In this document: positions 22,493-33,778 of the stretch, one piece after another | How positions within the stretch are numbered: position 1 is the first letter of the stretch | Layout: every line of letters starts with the position of its first letter | NCBI GenBank assembly: GCA_003255065.1 | Contig: QAOA01008633.1 | Coordinates: 79,647 to 143,646 of the forward strand | Origin: Cercis canadensis | Taxonomy: Eukaryota; Streptophyta; Magnoliopsida; Fabales; Fabaceae | Length of the DNA stretch: 64,000 nucleotides | Reading direction: 5' to 3' | Position numbers and translations under genes: made by a program | The notes under the pieces: generated by a model | Seen by the model: only the letters and a program-made list of their open reading frames with translations | Databases searched by the model: none | What the model was told of the DNA's origin: nothing

Positions 22493-23992
22493 CAAGGTAC
22501 TAAATGTCGTGTCGTTTCTCACGAAACAACCAAAATATTTCGGTTTCGTGGGGACCGACACGAAATGCTTATCAAAGAAGGAAATTTCAGTGCTTCGATC
22601 GAAATGTCACCGTGTCGAGGAATTTCGACTGAAATGAAGAAATTTCGATCTGTTTCGGAATGAATCAAACATCACAGCCAAGTGAGGGAAGACCGGAAGA
22701 GGTGTGACAGGAGGAGATAGAGAAAACTAACTCCATTCAAAGGAGAGAAAGGGGAAGAACGAACTTCGGGAGTCTCTGTTCCGACGACGCTGCGACCTGC
22801 GATTCCACTTCTTTCTCCCTCATTGCGAGAGTGAGAACTTAATCTCAAGTGAATCATCTATCTCGTACCAAAGGCTTTTAGATTCTAAAATACCTAAATG
22901 AATTTAACAGAAAATAATGGGTTTTCTCCCTAATTTCACCAAACTGAAATAGAAGAAATTTGGACTAGAACCCAGAAAAATTAAAACATCAAAAAGTGAT
23001 TCAAAAGCAAAAAAATCATAGCATTTCTCTCTAATTCCACCAAACATCAGTATTCAAAACCAAAAAGAAAACATTAAAACCAAGAAATTTAGGCTGGAAC
23101 CCAGAAAAATTAAGACAAAAAAAAAATGTGAAAACGATCTAATTTGAGAAAAAGAATTGGCCATGGAATGAATCATAGCAAGGTAGTGAAAGCAGATTGA
23201 CAGTTTGAAGCATCCACCACCCAATTACTCCCTCACAGTGAGGGCTTTGGTGGCAACCCGATCTTCTCTAACATCTTCCTCTTTTCTTCAAAAAACCCAA
23301 ATTGAAAGAACCAAATACTCTGCAAATTTGTCTATCGGTTCCTTATTCAAGAAACAGATCAATGAGACGGTGTCGTATTGAGGTGAACCAATGCTAACAG
23401 AGAGCATCAATAATGGAATGGGCAGCGAGATTAGAGTTGTTGCTATACAGCAAGTCGTTTCAATCACTCACTTCTTTTTAATGGGTTTTTATTATGTTTA
23501 TGGATGCTAGGAAAGAGATGCAGGCCTTATTTTGGCCCATTTTTGTAACATATAACTTTTTGAGTTTTGCCTAAATAAGCCTATTTAAATATGTATTTCT
23601 TATTAATTTTGCTCAATTAGTAAGAGTTTAAAAAATAAAGAGATAATCATTCTTTATAGTCTATATATACATATATTTATTAAACACATTAAAATTGGGT
23701 TATAGACTAATGTATTTGTTGGACATTTATAATTTTTATAGTCTATATATATATATATATATATATATTCAAAAAAATTAGTTATTCAACATTATATTAT
23801 CTAATTTTATATATTTATATTAGTATTATTATGTTAGAATCTTTTAAAATTAAAAAAAAAACTATTACTTAAAATTATTTGAAACGCTTCTTCAAAAATT
23901 TTCCGTTTCCAAGAAATTTTCAAAATGTTTCCGAAACGTTTCCGTTTCTTAAGTGACCAAAACGGTACGCCGACACGACATTTTGTTCCTTG
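22493..23992. mobile_element. 1.5-kb non-autonomous hAT element
   Basis: Exactly 1500 bp, with 8-bp target duplication ACTAGTAT at 22485-22492 and 23993-24000. The 22-bp terminal inverted repeats start CAAGGTACTAAATG and, on the other strand, CAAGGAACAAAATG, then share TCGTGTCG (20 of 22 match). Subterminal regions are rich in GTTTC/GAAAC and TTTCG words, which are typical transposase binding clusters. It has no transposase ORF; the interior is AT-rich, with a (TA)n tract at 23748-23768. It was probably mobilised in trans by a hAT transposase elsewhere. Confidence 0.92.
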
Positions 23993-24854
23993 ACTAGTAT
24001 ACCTTTTGTCTTTTTGAACCTTCTACCATGATTGGCAAAGCAAATGTACCCTTCCTTGCTGAATGCCAAAGAAGGCAAGACATTTGAAGGAACTGGGTTG
24101 ATGCAGCCTGGGATGATTGATTCAGATTCTGATTCCTCAAACTTGGTTCCCACTTGATCATGCCGATCTGGAAGGTGAAGGATGAACCCGAATAAAGCTG
24201 CATTGCTTGTGAAGAATATATAAGATGGTAACCCTAATTCATTGGCCACATCAATCATGGAAGTACAAAAGAAGTCAACGAACAAGGCAATGTGTTTAGG
24301 TGAACTGGGTAATACATGCTTAACTATGGCATCTTTGACAAAAGTTTTGTGAGACTCTACGGATTCACTTATATAGGCTTCAGGGGACTTTGATAAAAGA
24401 TCTTTTGGAGGAGGCTCTGCACGAGGAAGTTGAATGAAGCGTATATTGGCGTGGGAGGGAAGCTTGGTAGTGTTGTCCCATACTTGTCTCATGACAAGAA
24501 CAGTAACTGAGAATTGCTCATATCTTTCAAGTAAGAGATTTGCAAACTCAATTGTTGAGGGGAGATGACCAATTCCAGGAGATGGGATAAAGACTAACTC
24601 TGCTTTCTTCATTTTGCTAGTGGATGAATGATTCTGCTTCTTTGCAGTATTCTTAAATAGTAGTGGACAGAGAATAGAGAAAACAACATGCATGATTCAT
24701 ATCCCTAATTGTATAATTGAAAATCTTGCTTATGCCAAATTAGACCGGCTGAACTTGTCTGTCTTTGTTTTTTTCCCTTCTTTTGGGGTGTGGGCTGTGT
24801 TAGGGGAATAGAAACATTCATTTGTCTAAATCAACAAAAAATAGTGTTGATACC

Positions 24855-25266
24855 CAAATTTGTATATGCATTATTTTTGGCATCATGGTCTTTGGAATCA
24901 TATTTTTAGGTGTTCAATTGAAACATTTTAATATTACAAAATAAACTAAAAATAGCTAAAATACTAACAAAAATAATAAAAAATACAAAAAAATTATTAT
25001 TAAAAAAAGAAAAATAATAAAAGAAAAATGCAAAAAGAGAATAAATGCTGCAGAGTAAANCAAATTTGTATATGCATTATTTTTGGTATCATGGTCTTTG
25101 GAATCATATTTTTAGGTGTTCAATTGAAACATTTTAATATTACAAAATAAAATAAAAATAGCTAAAATACTAACAAAAATAATAAAAAATACAAAAAAAT
25201 TATTATTAAAAAACGAAAAATAATAAAATAAAAATACAAAAAGAGAATAAATGCTGCAGAGTAAAA
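24855..25266. repeat. ~205-bp direct repeat flanking a single N (probable assembly join)
   Basis: 24855-25060 and 25062-25266 are near identical (a few substitutions such as GGCATC/GGTATC), with the N at 25061 exactly between them. Confidence 0.85.
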
Positions 25267-25862
25267 TGAACGAAACTATCTGACCAAGTTAATTACAAGT
25301 CATTTCAAGACGAGGTGGCATTGGTTTATTCCATTTTGGCTCTTTTATGGATAATGCTATTTTGCTAGAATTCAAATTGGTTGTTAGATGAAATAAAGTG
25401 GTATAAACTAAGATTGATTGTAAGCCCATATCATTCTTGCAACAAAATCTTAACTGCCCTCATTAGTGATATTGTTTTCTTCCACGTTACTTTTCAGTCA
25501 ATGAATTGATTTATAAATATGAAGATAATCTTGAAGCACGAGGATTTGTCGCATGCAATCTTTATTCTTTAATAAAACAATTCCGACAAAATATCCTGTA
25601 ATTATATATAATATAAGATCATGGTGGCATCTTCAACATATGCTTACTCTCCCCTCCACAATCCAAGTATTTTTATTGATAAGTGAAAGAGAACAAGCAT
25701 AAAAGAGAAAACGTTCGTTCGGTTCATATTTCAAAAAAGTGTAAAAAAAAAAAATTAAAATCAAATTATGTGTGGTAAGATTTAATGGAAAAAAAAAAAA
25801 AGTGAGAAGGTTAATAGTATTTCTAGGACACCTTTTGTCTAAACTAGAATATGTGGCAACTA

Positions 25863-26043
25863 CCAACAAGCGTGTAGATCAACTGGTAAGGGATTGTTTT
25901 AACTTAACTAAAGGTCTCGGGTTTGAGCCTTTGAGAATGTAGTTGCGTTTATTGGGAGAGCTTTACCGCCCTTGTGGTCTTTTTCGGCTCGAAACCGGAT
26001 TAGTCGGGCGAAGCCCGGATACTGGTGGGTAACAAAAAAAAAA
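25863..26043 (+). mobile_element. tRNA-derived SINE with 17-bp target duplication
   Basis: A ~180-bp element flanked by the perfect 17-bp repeat AGAATATGTGGCAACTA (25846-25862 and 26044-26060). The head has RNA polymerase III promoter boxes: TAGATCAACTGG (A-like) and GGTTTGAGCC (B-like, cf. GGTTCGANNCC). The body contains GGATTAGTCGGGCGAAGCC and ends in poly-A. The same flanking sequence without the element occurs at ~27960 and ~28815, giving empty sites. Retroposed by a LINE machinery not present here. Confidence 0.88.
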
Positions 26044-26614
26044 AGAATATGTGGCAACTAAATGATACTATCTAAACCCTGAGATTTACATACTAAAATA
26101 ACTGAGGTTAACTTTGCCTTAGTTGAGTTCGATAATATATAATCCAAGGGAGTAGAATCATTTTGGACAAGGACAAAATGTCAAAAAGAAGCTTTGAAAA
26201 AGTTAACCAAACTAGGACAAAAACAAAAAACAATAGGAAGATAAAGCAAAAAAAGAATAAATGCTGCAGAGTGCAGCGAGTCTTATTTCGGCCACATAGT
26301 CTTTCTGCAATTATAGTCCGGCGCCAACCTGCTTCATCAGACAACCCCTACTGACCAGGTAACATGCAAAAGGGGAAAACTGGGTTCAGTGAAGAAAGCT
26401 ACCCCAAATTTTGGCTATAAAAGGCTCTTTCAAGAAGAACCCAAAGGAAAAATAAAAATACAGAGTGATAAAGTGAATTACGCAGAGGAATACACAGAGT
26501 GATATACGAAGCAAGATTACACACACAGAGGAGCCAAATAGAGAGAAAACCCACACAGTGAAGACACCGAGAGCATATACAGAGAATCAATTTCTAAAAC
26601 AAAAAAAAAAAAAA

Positions 26615-26619
26615 NNNNN
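26615..26619. other. NNNNN gap in a poly-A tract
   Basis: Five Ns inside an A-run at 26601-26635. Gap size is unknown. Confidence 0.95.
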
Positions 26620-27138
26620 AAAAAAAAAAAAAAAAGGGACGTTGTGACAAATAGTTCTTTTACAATAAACATGATTTAATAAAATCAAAATCTTCTAGAA
26701 TTCTAATAAAGTATAGCTGTATGATTCGTAGGGCTAATTGTATAAGATTCTAAATAATTTTTCTACAGAGGAAGGTCGAATTGTATAATTTAAAACGTTT
26801 CCCATGGGAAATTTTTAATATGCCAGTCTAGCATATTAAACTAATAAAGCTTCCCTTTTGACTTATTGCACCCAGGTTCTTAACTGTTGCATGTTCTATT
26901 CTAGAAACGCACACTACTTTTGGAAAAAATAAACTAGCTCGCTTACACTAAAACCTAATTTTTTAAGGGGGCAAAAAAAAAGAAAATTTTGTAAGAAACT
27001 AACAAAGCTTAACACTGCGAACACAAACACATGATTAGAGTTTGCTGTTATAGGAGCAACTTCACATTGGTCTAGTAACTTATTAGGTCTAACCACATGG
27101 CTTAAAAACTCAGCCCTAGAGAGAGAGAGAGGGGAGGA

Positions 27139-28918
27139 ATAAGGTGATAAGGGGAAGGTGATTATAGTTTAGGACTTAGGAGAGATAACAATTAGTGATC
27201 AAGGAGAATAAAAGAGAGTAGGGTAGAAAAGAGTGGTTGTGCTGTGACCACTTCATGAAGATTTAAGTGGTACAAAGAGAGTGAGTTAAAGGTAAAAACC
27301 TAATTAATTACGCCAATTTAGTAGTATAAGGAGTAATTTTAAAATGAACGAAACTATCTGACCAAGTTACAAGTCATTTCAACCCGAGGTGGCATTGGTT
27401 TATCCATTTTGGCTCTTTTGTGGATAATGCTATTTTGCGCACTAGAATTCAAATTGGTTGTTAGATGAAATAAAGTGGTAAAAGCTACATATTTATCTAA
27501 GATTGATTGTAAGCCCATGTCATTCTGACAACAAAATTTTAGCTGCCTGACATTGTCTTTTTTTAATTTTCTCTATAGTGATATTGTTTTCTTCCACGTT
27601 ACTTTTCAGTCATTGAATTGATTTATAAATATGAAGATAATCTTGAAGCACGAGGATTTGCCACATGCAATCTTTATTCTTTAATCAAATTAAATTCCGA
27701 CAAAATAACCTGTAATTATATATAATATAAGATCATGGTGGCATCTTCAACATATGCTTACTCTCCCCTCCACAATCCAAGTATTTGTATTGATAAGTGA
27801 AAGAGAACAAGCATACATGACAAAACGTTCGGTTCATATTTCAAAAAAGTGTAAAAAAAAAAAAATTAAAATCAAATTATGTGTGGTAAGATTTAATATG
27901 AAAAGAAAAAAGAAAAAGTGACAAGGTTAATAGTATTTCAAGGACACCCTTTGTCTAAAATAGAATGTGTGGCAACTAAGTGATACTATCTAAGACCTGA
28001 GATTTACATACTAAAATAACTGAGGTTAACTTTGCCTTAGTTGAGTTCGATATAAGATATAGCCGNATAAGGTGATAAGGGGAAGGTGATTATAGTTTAG
28101 GACTTAGGAGAGATAACAATTAGTGATCAAGGAGAATAAAAGAGAGTAGGGTAGAAAAGAGTGGTTGTGCTGTGACCACTTCATGAAGATTTAAGTGGTA
28201 CAAAGAGAGTGAGTTAAAGGTAAAAACCTAATTAATTACGCCAATTTAGTAGTATAAGGAGTAATTTTAAAATGAACGAAACTATCTGACCAAGTTACAA
28301 GTCATTTCAAGCCGAGGTGGCATTGGTTTAATCCATTTTGGTTCTTTTGTGGATAATGCTGTTTTGCTAGAATTCAAATTGGTTGTTAGATGAAATAAAG
28401 TTGTATAAGCTACATATTTATCTAAGATTGATTGTAAGCCCATGTCATTCTGACAACAAAATTTTAGCTGCCTAACATTGTCTTTTTTAATTTTCTCTTT
28501 AGTGATATTGTTTTCTTCCACGTTACTTTTCAGTCATTGAATTGATTTATAAATATGAAGATAATCTTGAAGCACGAGGATTTGCCACATGCAATCTTTA
28601 TTCTTTAATCAAATTAAATTCCGAAAAAATAACCTGTAATTATATATAATATAAGATCATGGTGGCATCTTCAACATATGCTTACTCTCCCCTCCACAAT
28701 CCAAGTATTTGTATTGATAAGTGAAAGATAACAAGCATACATGACAAAACCTTCGGTTCATATTTCAAAAAAGTGTGAAAAAATAGTATTTCAAGGACAC
28801 CCTTTGTCTAAAATGGAATGTGTGGCAACTAAGTGATACTATCTAAGACCTGAGATTTACATACTAAAATAACTGAGGTTAACTTTGCCTTAGTTGAGTT
28901 CGATATAAGATATAGCCG
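27139..28918. repeat. ~0.9-kb direct repeat flanking a single N
   Basis: 27139-28065 and 28067-28918 are the same sequence with scattered substitutions and an ~80-bp indel (AAAAATTAAAATC... present only in the first copy). The N at 28066 lies exactly at the junction. Either a real tandem duplication or two haplotypes placed end to end. Confidence 0.8.
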
Positions 28919-29782
28919 AAGTCGGTTTGAGACATAGAGAAGAATATATAATTCCAAATTGAGTCTTGCATACCACTTGTTACAAATGATATTATTGTTT
29001 TTTTGTAAATAATTTATTTTACCCTTTCTCTCTCTCATTGGTTGAAGTTAATAAAATTATTTGATTACTTAAATCCGTAAGCATCTCGTGCTTATGAAAG
29101 AAGAACTTGATATCATCAATTGCAATGAGGCAGCTCAACTCTACAACAGCTTGATGATAGTGAGTCAAACAAACACTAAATGACAAAGTGGTTGGGTTAT
29201 TCCAAAAAATACTTGAGCGTAAAATGATAAATAATCTTATGGGGAGTTAGGACTAGGTTTATCTTTAAAGAAGTTATTTGAGGAACTTCAAAGTAGAGGA
29301 GAAAAGACATATCTTATCTCATTTAAATTTGAGGTAATTATATATAGTTTAGTAATGAGTAATTTGGATAATTTATAAATTAGGGATTCATTTTCTTGTA
29401 CTATTTTGTAACCAAAATATATCTTTTAACCAAACTAGAACAAAAACAAAAAACAATAGGAAAATAAAACAAACAAAATAGCTATGCCGTATATATATTA
29501 GTCTTTCAACAAAGATCAAATATTACTCAATATTATTGACAACATGTATCAACTGTGTTCTTAGAATACAAATGAAAACTCCAGTGGGTTTTTTCTCAAG
29601 TTCCCCACAACAACCTGCCAAAGGAAGAATTTACACAAGGGGGAACATGCAGTTAAGGGAAGACGGCATGACAAAACATTGAGCATCAACCATTTATGGG
29701 AATAACCAATTTCGAACTGCCAATTTTTGTCAGAGTGAAGGGACTGAACCTGTAGTGGAGAAAAATCATTCAACTTCATAAG

Positions 29783-31183
29783 TTAATTGCTAGCTAACAT
29801 TGTCTCAATCCAGTGTCCAACTGAAGCATAGGAAGTTCCACTAGCTATCACAGCCTTTCTACTCTTCACACTCATATCCTTAACCCTCTTTCTCACCTCA
29901 CTATCTTCTTCCATCAAACATTTCACAGCTTTTGCTATCTTATCAGCTTTCACAATGTCATCACTGTATCTTCTAGAGTCTAATTTCAACTCAAAAGCCA
30001 ATCCCAATTCTTTCACCATCTGAAAAGCATTGAGATGCTGTTCTGCATATAATGGCCATGTAAGAATAGGCACACCTAACCACAAACTCTCCAAGATTGA
30101 ATTCCACCCACAATGAGACACAAACCCTCCTACAGCCTTGTGTGCCAAAACCTCCACTTGTGGGGCCCACCCGCATACGAATCCCTTCTCTTTAGTCCTC
30201 TCCAGAAACCCTTCTGGAAGTGTTGCCTTCAGATCTACATTTTCACTTGGCACGGAAACATTGGCCTCCTTTGAAGCAACTCTCATGGACCATAGGAATC
30301 TATGCCCACTTCTCTCCAACCCCAATGCAATCTCTTTCAACTGGGGCACACCAAAGCAGCCCCTGCTTCCAAAACATAAGAACACCACAGATGACGATGG
30401 TTGTTCATCAAGCCATTTCATGATATCATCATGCTGGCCTTGATTATTAGACTGCATACTGTTCTGATTCTTGTGGTTAATCAAGGGTCCCACAGTGTAA
30501 ACAGGAGGTAAATCATAAGTTGAAAGTGAGCTAACAACATGTGATTCCAAATCTAGAAAAGTGTTTATTAGAATACCTTTAGTTTCTTTGAATCTTCTAC
30601 CATGATTGACAAAGGAAATGTATCCATCTCCCTTGTTGAACACAAAACTAGGCAAGACATTTGCAGGAACTGGGTTGATGTAGCCTGGGATGATTGATTC
30701 AGATTTTGCTTCCTCAAACTCTCTTCGGACTCGGCCAGGCCTATGGGGAAGGTAAAATATGATCCCTAGAAAAGCTGCACTGCTTGTGAAGAATATATAA
30801 GATGGCACCCCTATTTCATTGGCCACATCAATCATGGAAGTGCAAAAGAAATCAACAACCAAGCCGAGGAGTTTAGCTGAATTGGGTAATACATGCTTGA
30901 CTATGGCATCTTTGACACAAGTTTTGTAAGACTCTACAGAATCAGTTATATATTTTCCCATAGACTTGGACATAAGCTCTATTGGAGGAGGCTCTACATG
31001 GGGAAGTTCAATGAAGCGTATATTGGTATGGGAGGCAAGCTTGGTGTTGTTCTCTTTTCCTGCTTTCATGACAAGAACAATAATTGACAATCGTTCATTT
31101 CTTTCGAGTAAAAGATTTGCAAACTCAATTGTAGAAACGAGGTGACCAATTCCAGGAGATGGGATAAAGACTAGCTTCTCCAT
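29783..31183 (-). CDS. UDP-glycosyltransferase UGT-B (UGT71-like)
   Basis: Intact, intronless, 466 aa. I start it at ATG 31183 (MEKLVFIPSPGIGHL); the open frame extends further upstream but has no earlier ATG. Catalytic His14 (GIGH) and Asp111 (VVDFFCTSMID) are present, and the PSPG box is residues 339-382 (WAPQVEVLAHKAVGG...HCGWNS...YAEQ). Box position 44 is His's neighbour Q as in UDP-glucose users. The middle part (KEANVSVPSENVDLKATLPEGFLERTKEKGF) matches the pseudogene at 21519-24612, but the C-terminus (FELKLDSRRYSDDIVKA) matches UGT-D/E/G, so the gene looks like a mosaic. It has a TATA box ~200 bp upstream and a 3' flank shared with its paralogues. Confidence 0.94.
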   Translation of the reverse strand: MEKLVFIPSPGIGHLVSTIEFANLLLERNERLSIIVLVMKAGKENNTKLASHTNIRFIELPHVEPPPIELMSKSMGKYITDSVESYKTCVKDAIVKHVLPNSAKLLGLVVDFFCTSMIDVANEIGVPSYIFFTSSAAFLGIIFYLPHRPGRVRREFEEAKSESIIPGYINPVPANVLPSFVFNKGDGYISFVNHGRRFKETKGILINTFLDLESHVVSSLSTYDLPPVYTVGPLINHKNQNSMQSNNQGQHDDIMKWLDEQPSSSVVFLCFGSRGCFGVPQLKEIALGLERSGHRFLWSMRVASKEANVSVPSENVDLKATLPEGFLERTKEKGFVCGWAPQVEVLAHKAVGGFVSHCGWNSILESLWLGVPILTWPLYAEQHLNAFQMVKELGLAFELKLDSRRYSDDIVKADKIAKAVKCLMEEDSEVRKRVKDMSVKSRKAVIASGTSYASVGHWIETMLASN

Positions 31184-31388
31184 TTTTCTACTTGATGCAT
31201 CCAATTTCTTCTCCGACCTGCAACAAGAAGAGTAAATCACTGTGAGTGGTGGCTGGAGCTGAGCTTTAGCGAGGCCCCTCCGATGGTCAAGTTAGTGACT
31301 AATTAGAGATACAGAGGTAATGGGAGAGAGTGGAGACTGTAATTAGTGGATGAGTGATACTGCGTCTTCCCAATAAACCTCTCACTGA

Positions 31389-31396
31389 CTATATAG
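31389..31396 (-). promoter_or_regulatory. TATA box of UGT-B
   Basis: The minus strand reads CTATATAG, ~205 bp upstream of the ATG, in a block (TGACTATATAGAATT on the plus strand) conserved at the same position in UGT-C and UGT-D. Confidence 0.55.
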
Positions 31397-31399
31397 AAT

Positions 31400-33778
31400 T
31401 AAAAGTTTTCTTATTTAAGTGGCATCTACCTAAAGTCTAATATGTGATGCTCAAACGCAGAATTAATAGGGATAGGACAACGATTTCAAGAAAGCTTAGC
31501 CGTATGATTAGTAGGGCTAATTGTATAAGATTCTAAACAATTGTGCTACAGTGGAAGGTCTAATTGTATAATTAAAAACTTTTCTCATGGGAAATTTTTA
31601 ATATGTCAGTCTAGCATATTAAATTAGAGCTTCCCTCATGTCATGGCTAAAAAAAAAAAATTGGAGCTCCCCTTTTGACTTATTGCACCCAGGTTCTTAA
31701 CTGTTGCATGTTCAATTCCAGAAATGCACACTAGTTTAGAAAAACATAAACTAGTTCGTTTACCCTAAAACGTGATTTAGTAGTAAAAAATTCTTCTAAG
31801 AAACTAACAAGCTTAACACAGCAAACACAAAAAACATGATTAGAGCTTGTGGTTATAGGAACAAGTTCACATTACCTCATAACGAGACTACTGGTCTAGT
31901 AACTTATTAGATCTAAGCACATGGCTTAAAATACTAAGCCCAAGAGAGAGAGAGACAAGGGAGGAATAAGATGATGAGGGGGAGGTGACTATAGTTTAGG
32001 AGAGAAAATCACTAGTGATCAAGGAGGAGAAAAGAGAGTAGGGTAGAAAAGAGTGGTTGTGCCGTGACCACTCCATGAAGATTTGAGTGATACAAAGAGA
32101 GAGTTAAAGGTAAGAACCTAATTAATTACACTAATTTAGTAGTACAAGGTAAGGGTGTACACGTCGGTTTGATCAGGTTGAGACAAATTGGCATAGACAA
32201 ACGATCACAGAACTGTACGCCAGAACGAAACAAAACACCCCCAAAAACACACACACACAAACCCAATCCTCTGCAGATGCAGACACACACGAAACCAGTA
32301 ACTCAAGACCCAGTTCACAAAACCAGCAAAAATCTATGTCTCAGTCAAACAATTCATTTCTCCAATGAACACCCTAAAATACAGAGACTATGATAGTTCA
32401 CACTCAGCACACCCTATCAGCCCACTTAATTTCACCTGCTAAATCTTTAAAAACCTGCAACAGAAAGATATGTTTCTTCTCTAGAGAAGACCTACCTACC
32501 CAGATAGATAGATGCCCACCAAAGGGTATTAGAAAGCCTATGTGACATAAAAATAATCACCTAGGGCGCTGAAAAGCTCAAGATCTTTGGCCCTTTAATG
32601 GCAGCGCCAACAGAAATGGAGAGAGAAAATTTCAATAGAGACTTCCAATACAGAGATACCCAAAGAGTGGAGAGGGAAAATTTCAGAGTGAAGAAAAAGA
32701 TGGATGACAATCATCGAACTCTCCCATTAACAAGAACAACTCCATCGTACAGAGTTCAAACACAAAAAATCCCTTAACTTCCTTGAAACTCAGCTACAAG
32801 CCCCAACCTTCAAGTTGATGGCCAAAAACGGGATGATCGAAGGCGATGAATGAGGGAGAGGGAGTCGGAGCCGCGAGAGTGTAGAGGTGCGTTGGGTGAG
32901 AGTCGAGACAGGGAGTCTGTGAGGTCTGAGTAAGTATCACTCTTGGGGAGGAAAACGACGATCACCTGAATATCAGGTTACTCGGCTCAGCTCGGGTTGA
33001 TATTGGTTCATTTTCAAACCCGACAGCAGAACCGATGTCCTTCGATTTGTGGGTTTTGGACCCAAACTTAACTGATTGTCTTCGGTTTACCGCCCAAACC
33101 ATTCAGTTTGAATTGACTTGGTCGGGTTCATCAGGCTGATCCGCCCAATGAACACGTAAAGGAGTAATTTGAAAATGAGAGAAACTTATATGACCAAGTT
33201 CCAAGTCATTTCAAGGGATCAAAGCTTTACAACGAATCTTAATTAATGTGAAAGAGAATATAATATATTATTTGATTGCTTAAATACATGAGCATCTGAT
33301 GCTTATAAAAGAAGAATTTGATATCATAACAATTGCTTAAATCCATTAAGGATTCAAGTCGCAGTGCCATATCATGTAACTCAAATATCTCTTTTATTTC
33401 AACAACATATATTGATAATTTATCATAGACGTCATAGGGTTCAATTCTCATTAGTTGTTATAAATGGGTGAATCAGATTTATGGAAGAAAAAAGAGTATC
33501 TCAGTTGTATATCCTCTATTTTTTTAAGGAAAAAAAAAAAATCTTATCTTTATACATAATCAAAGGGAGTACAACTCTTTACCGAAAAAAAAAAAAAAGG
33601 AGTACATCCATTTTGGACAAGGACAGAGAGTCAAAAAGAAGCTCAGAACAAGTTAACCAAACTAGGACCAAAAANAAAAAAAAAAAAGCAAACAGAATAG
33701 CTATGCCGTAGATATAGTAGTCTTTGAACACAGATCAAATGACTCAATATTATTGACAGCATGTATCAACTTCACAAG
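31400..33778. other. Spacer between UGT-B and UGT-C with a ~1-kb insertion
   Basis: 31440-32149 and 33163-33760 are related to the spacers at 26640-27360 and 27340-28000; the ~1-kb segment between them is an insertion. N at 33675 in an A-run. No gene recognised. Confidence 0.5.
32150..33162. mobile_element. ~1.0-kb inserted element, hAT-like ends, no coding capacity
   Basis: Paralogous sites at ~27335-27350 and ~28250-28265 read AGTATAAGGAGTAATTTTAA without interruption. Here the same sequence is split after AAGG by ~1.0 kb. The ends carry GGGTGTACACGTCGGTTTGA on the left and TGATCCGCCCAATGAACACG on the right, resembling the imperfect inverted GGGTGTACA-type ends of plant hAT elements. No ORF of interest. 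Exact termini and target duplication are uncertain. Confidence 0.55.

Larger units (their letters stand above)
21519..24612 (-). pseudogene. UGT71-like gene disrupted by a hAT element
   Basis: The 5' part (24612 down to 24001) encodes the N-terminal ~200 residues: MKKAELVFIPSPGIGHLPST with the catalytic His, VDFFCTSMID with the catalytic Asp, and NPVPSNVLPSLAF. It ends at KTKGIL. The 3' part (about 22300 down to 21519) encodes the rest, including a perfect PSPG box (WAPQVEVLAHKAVGG...YAEQQ) and a normal stop. Between them lie a 1500-bp hAT element (22493-23992) and, past a single N at 22472, a second copy of the target region (22309-22471) with an excision footprint. Both versions are non-functional: the insertion splits the gene, and the footprint puts a TAG directly after KGILD. 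Apart from this the halves look intact, so inactivation is recent. Confidence 0.9.
24613..29782. other. 5.2-kb repeat-rich spacer upstream of the hAT-disrupted UGT
   Basis: No intact gene. It contains repeat copies around N 25061 and N 28066, a SINE (25863-26043) and an NNNNN gap inside poly-A (26615-26619). A promoter-like stretch with TATAAAAGG at 26417 is followed by ~190 bp of purine-rich transcribed-looking sequence. The block 25267-26100 is related to 27340-28060 and 28280-28918, and more distantly to 33170-33760 and 38290-38870, that is, to the 3' flank of other UGTs. From ~29640 the conserved UGT 3' flank begins. Confidence 0.55.

Noticed and set aside
26400-26600. Promoter-like stretch with TATAAAAGG followed by a purine-rich leader
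   Set aside because: No coding sequence follows before the N gap; it could equally be an LTR fragment. Not enough to call a gene.
27139-28918. Apparent 0.9-kb tandem duplication
   Set aside because: The two copies meet exactly at a single N, like many other N-flanked repeats here, so it is not accepted as a biological duplication.
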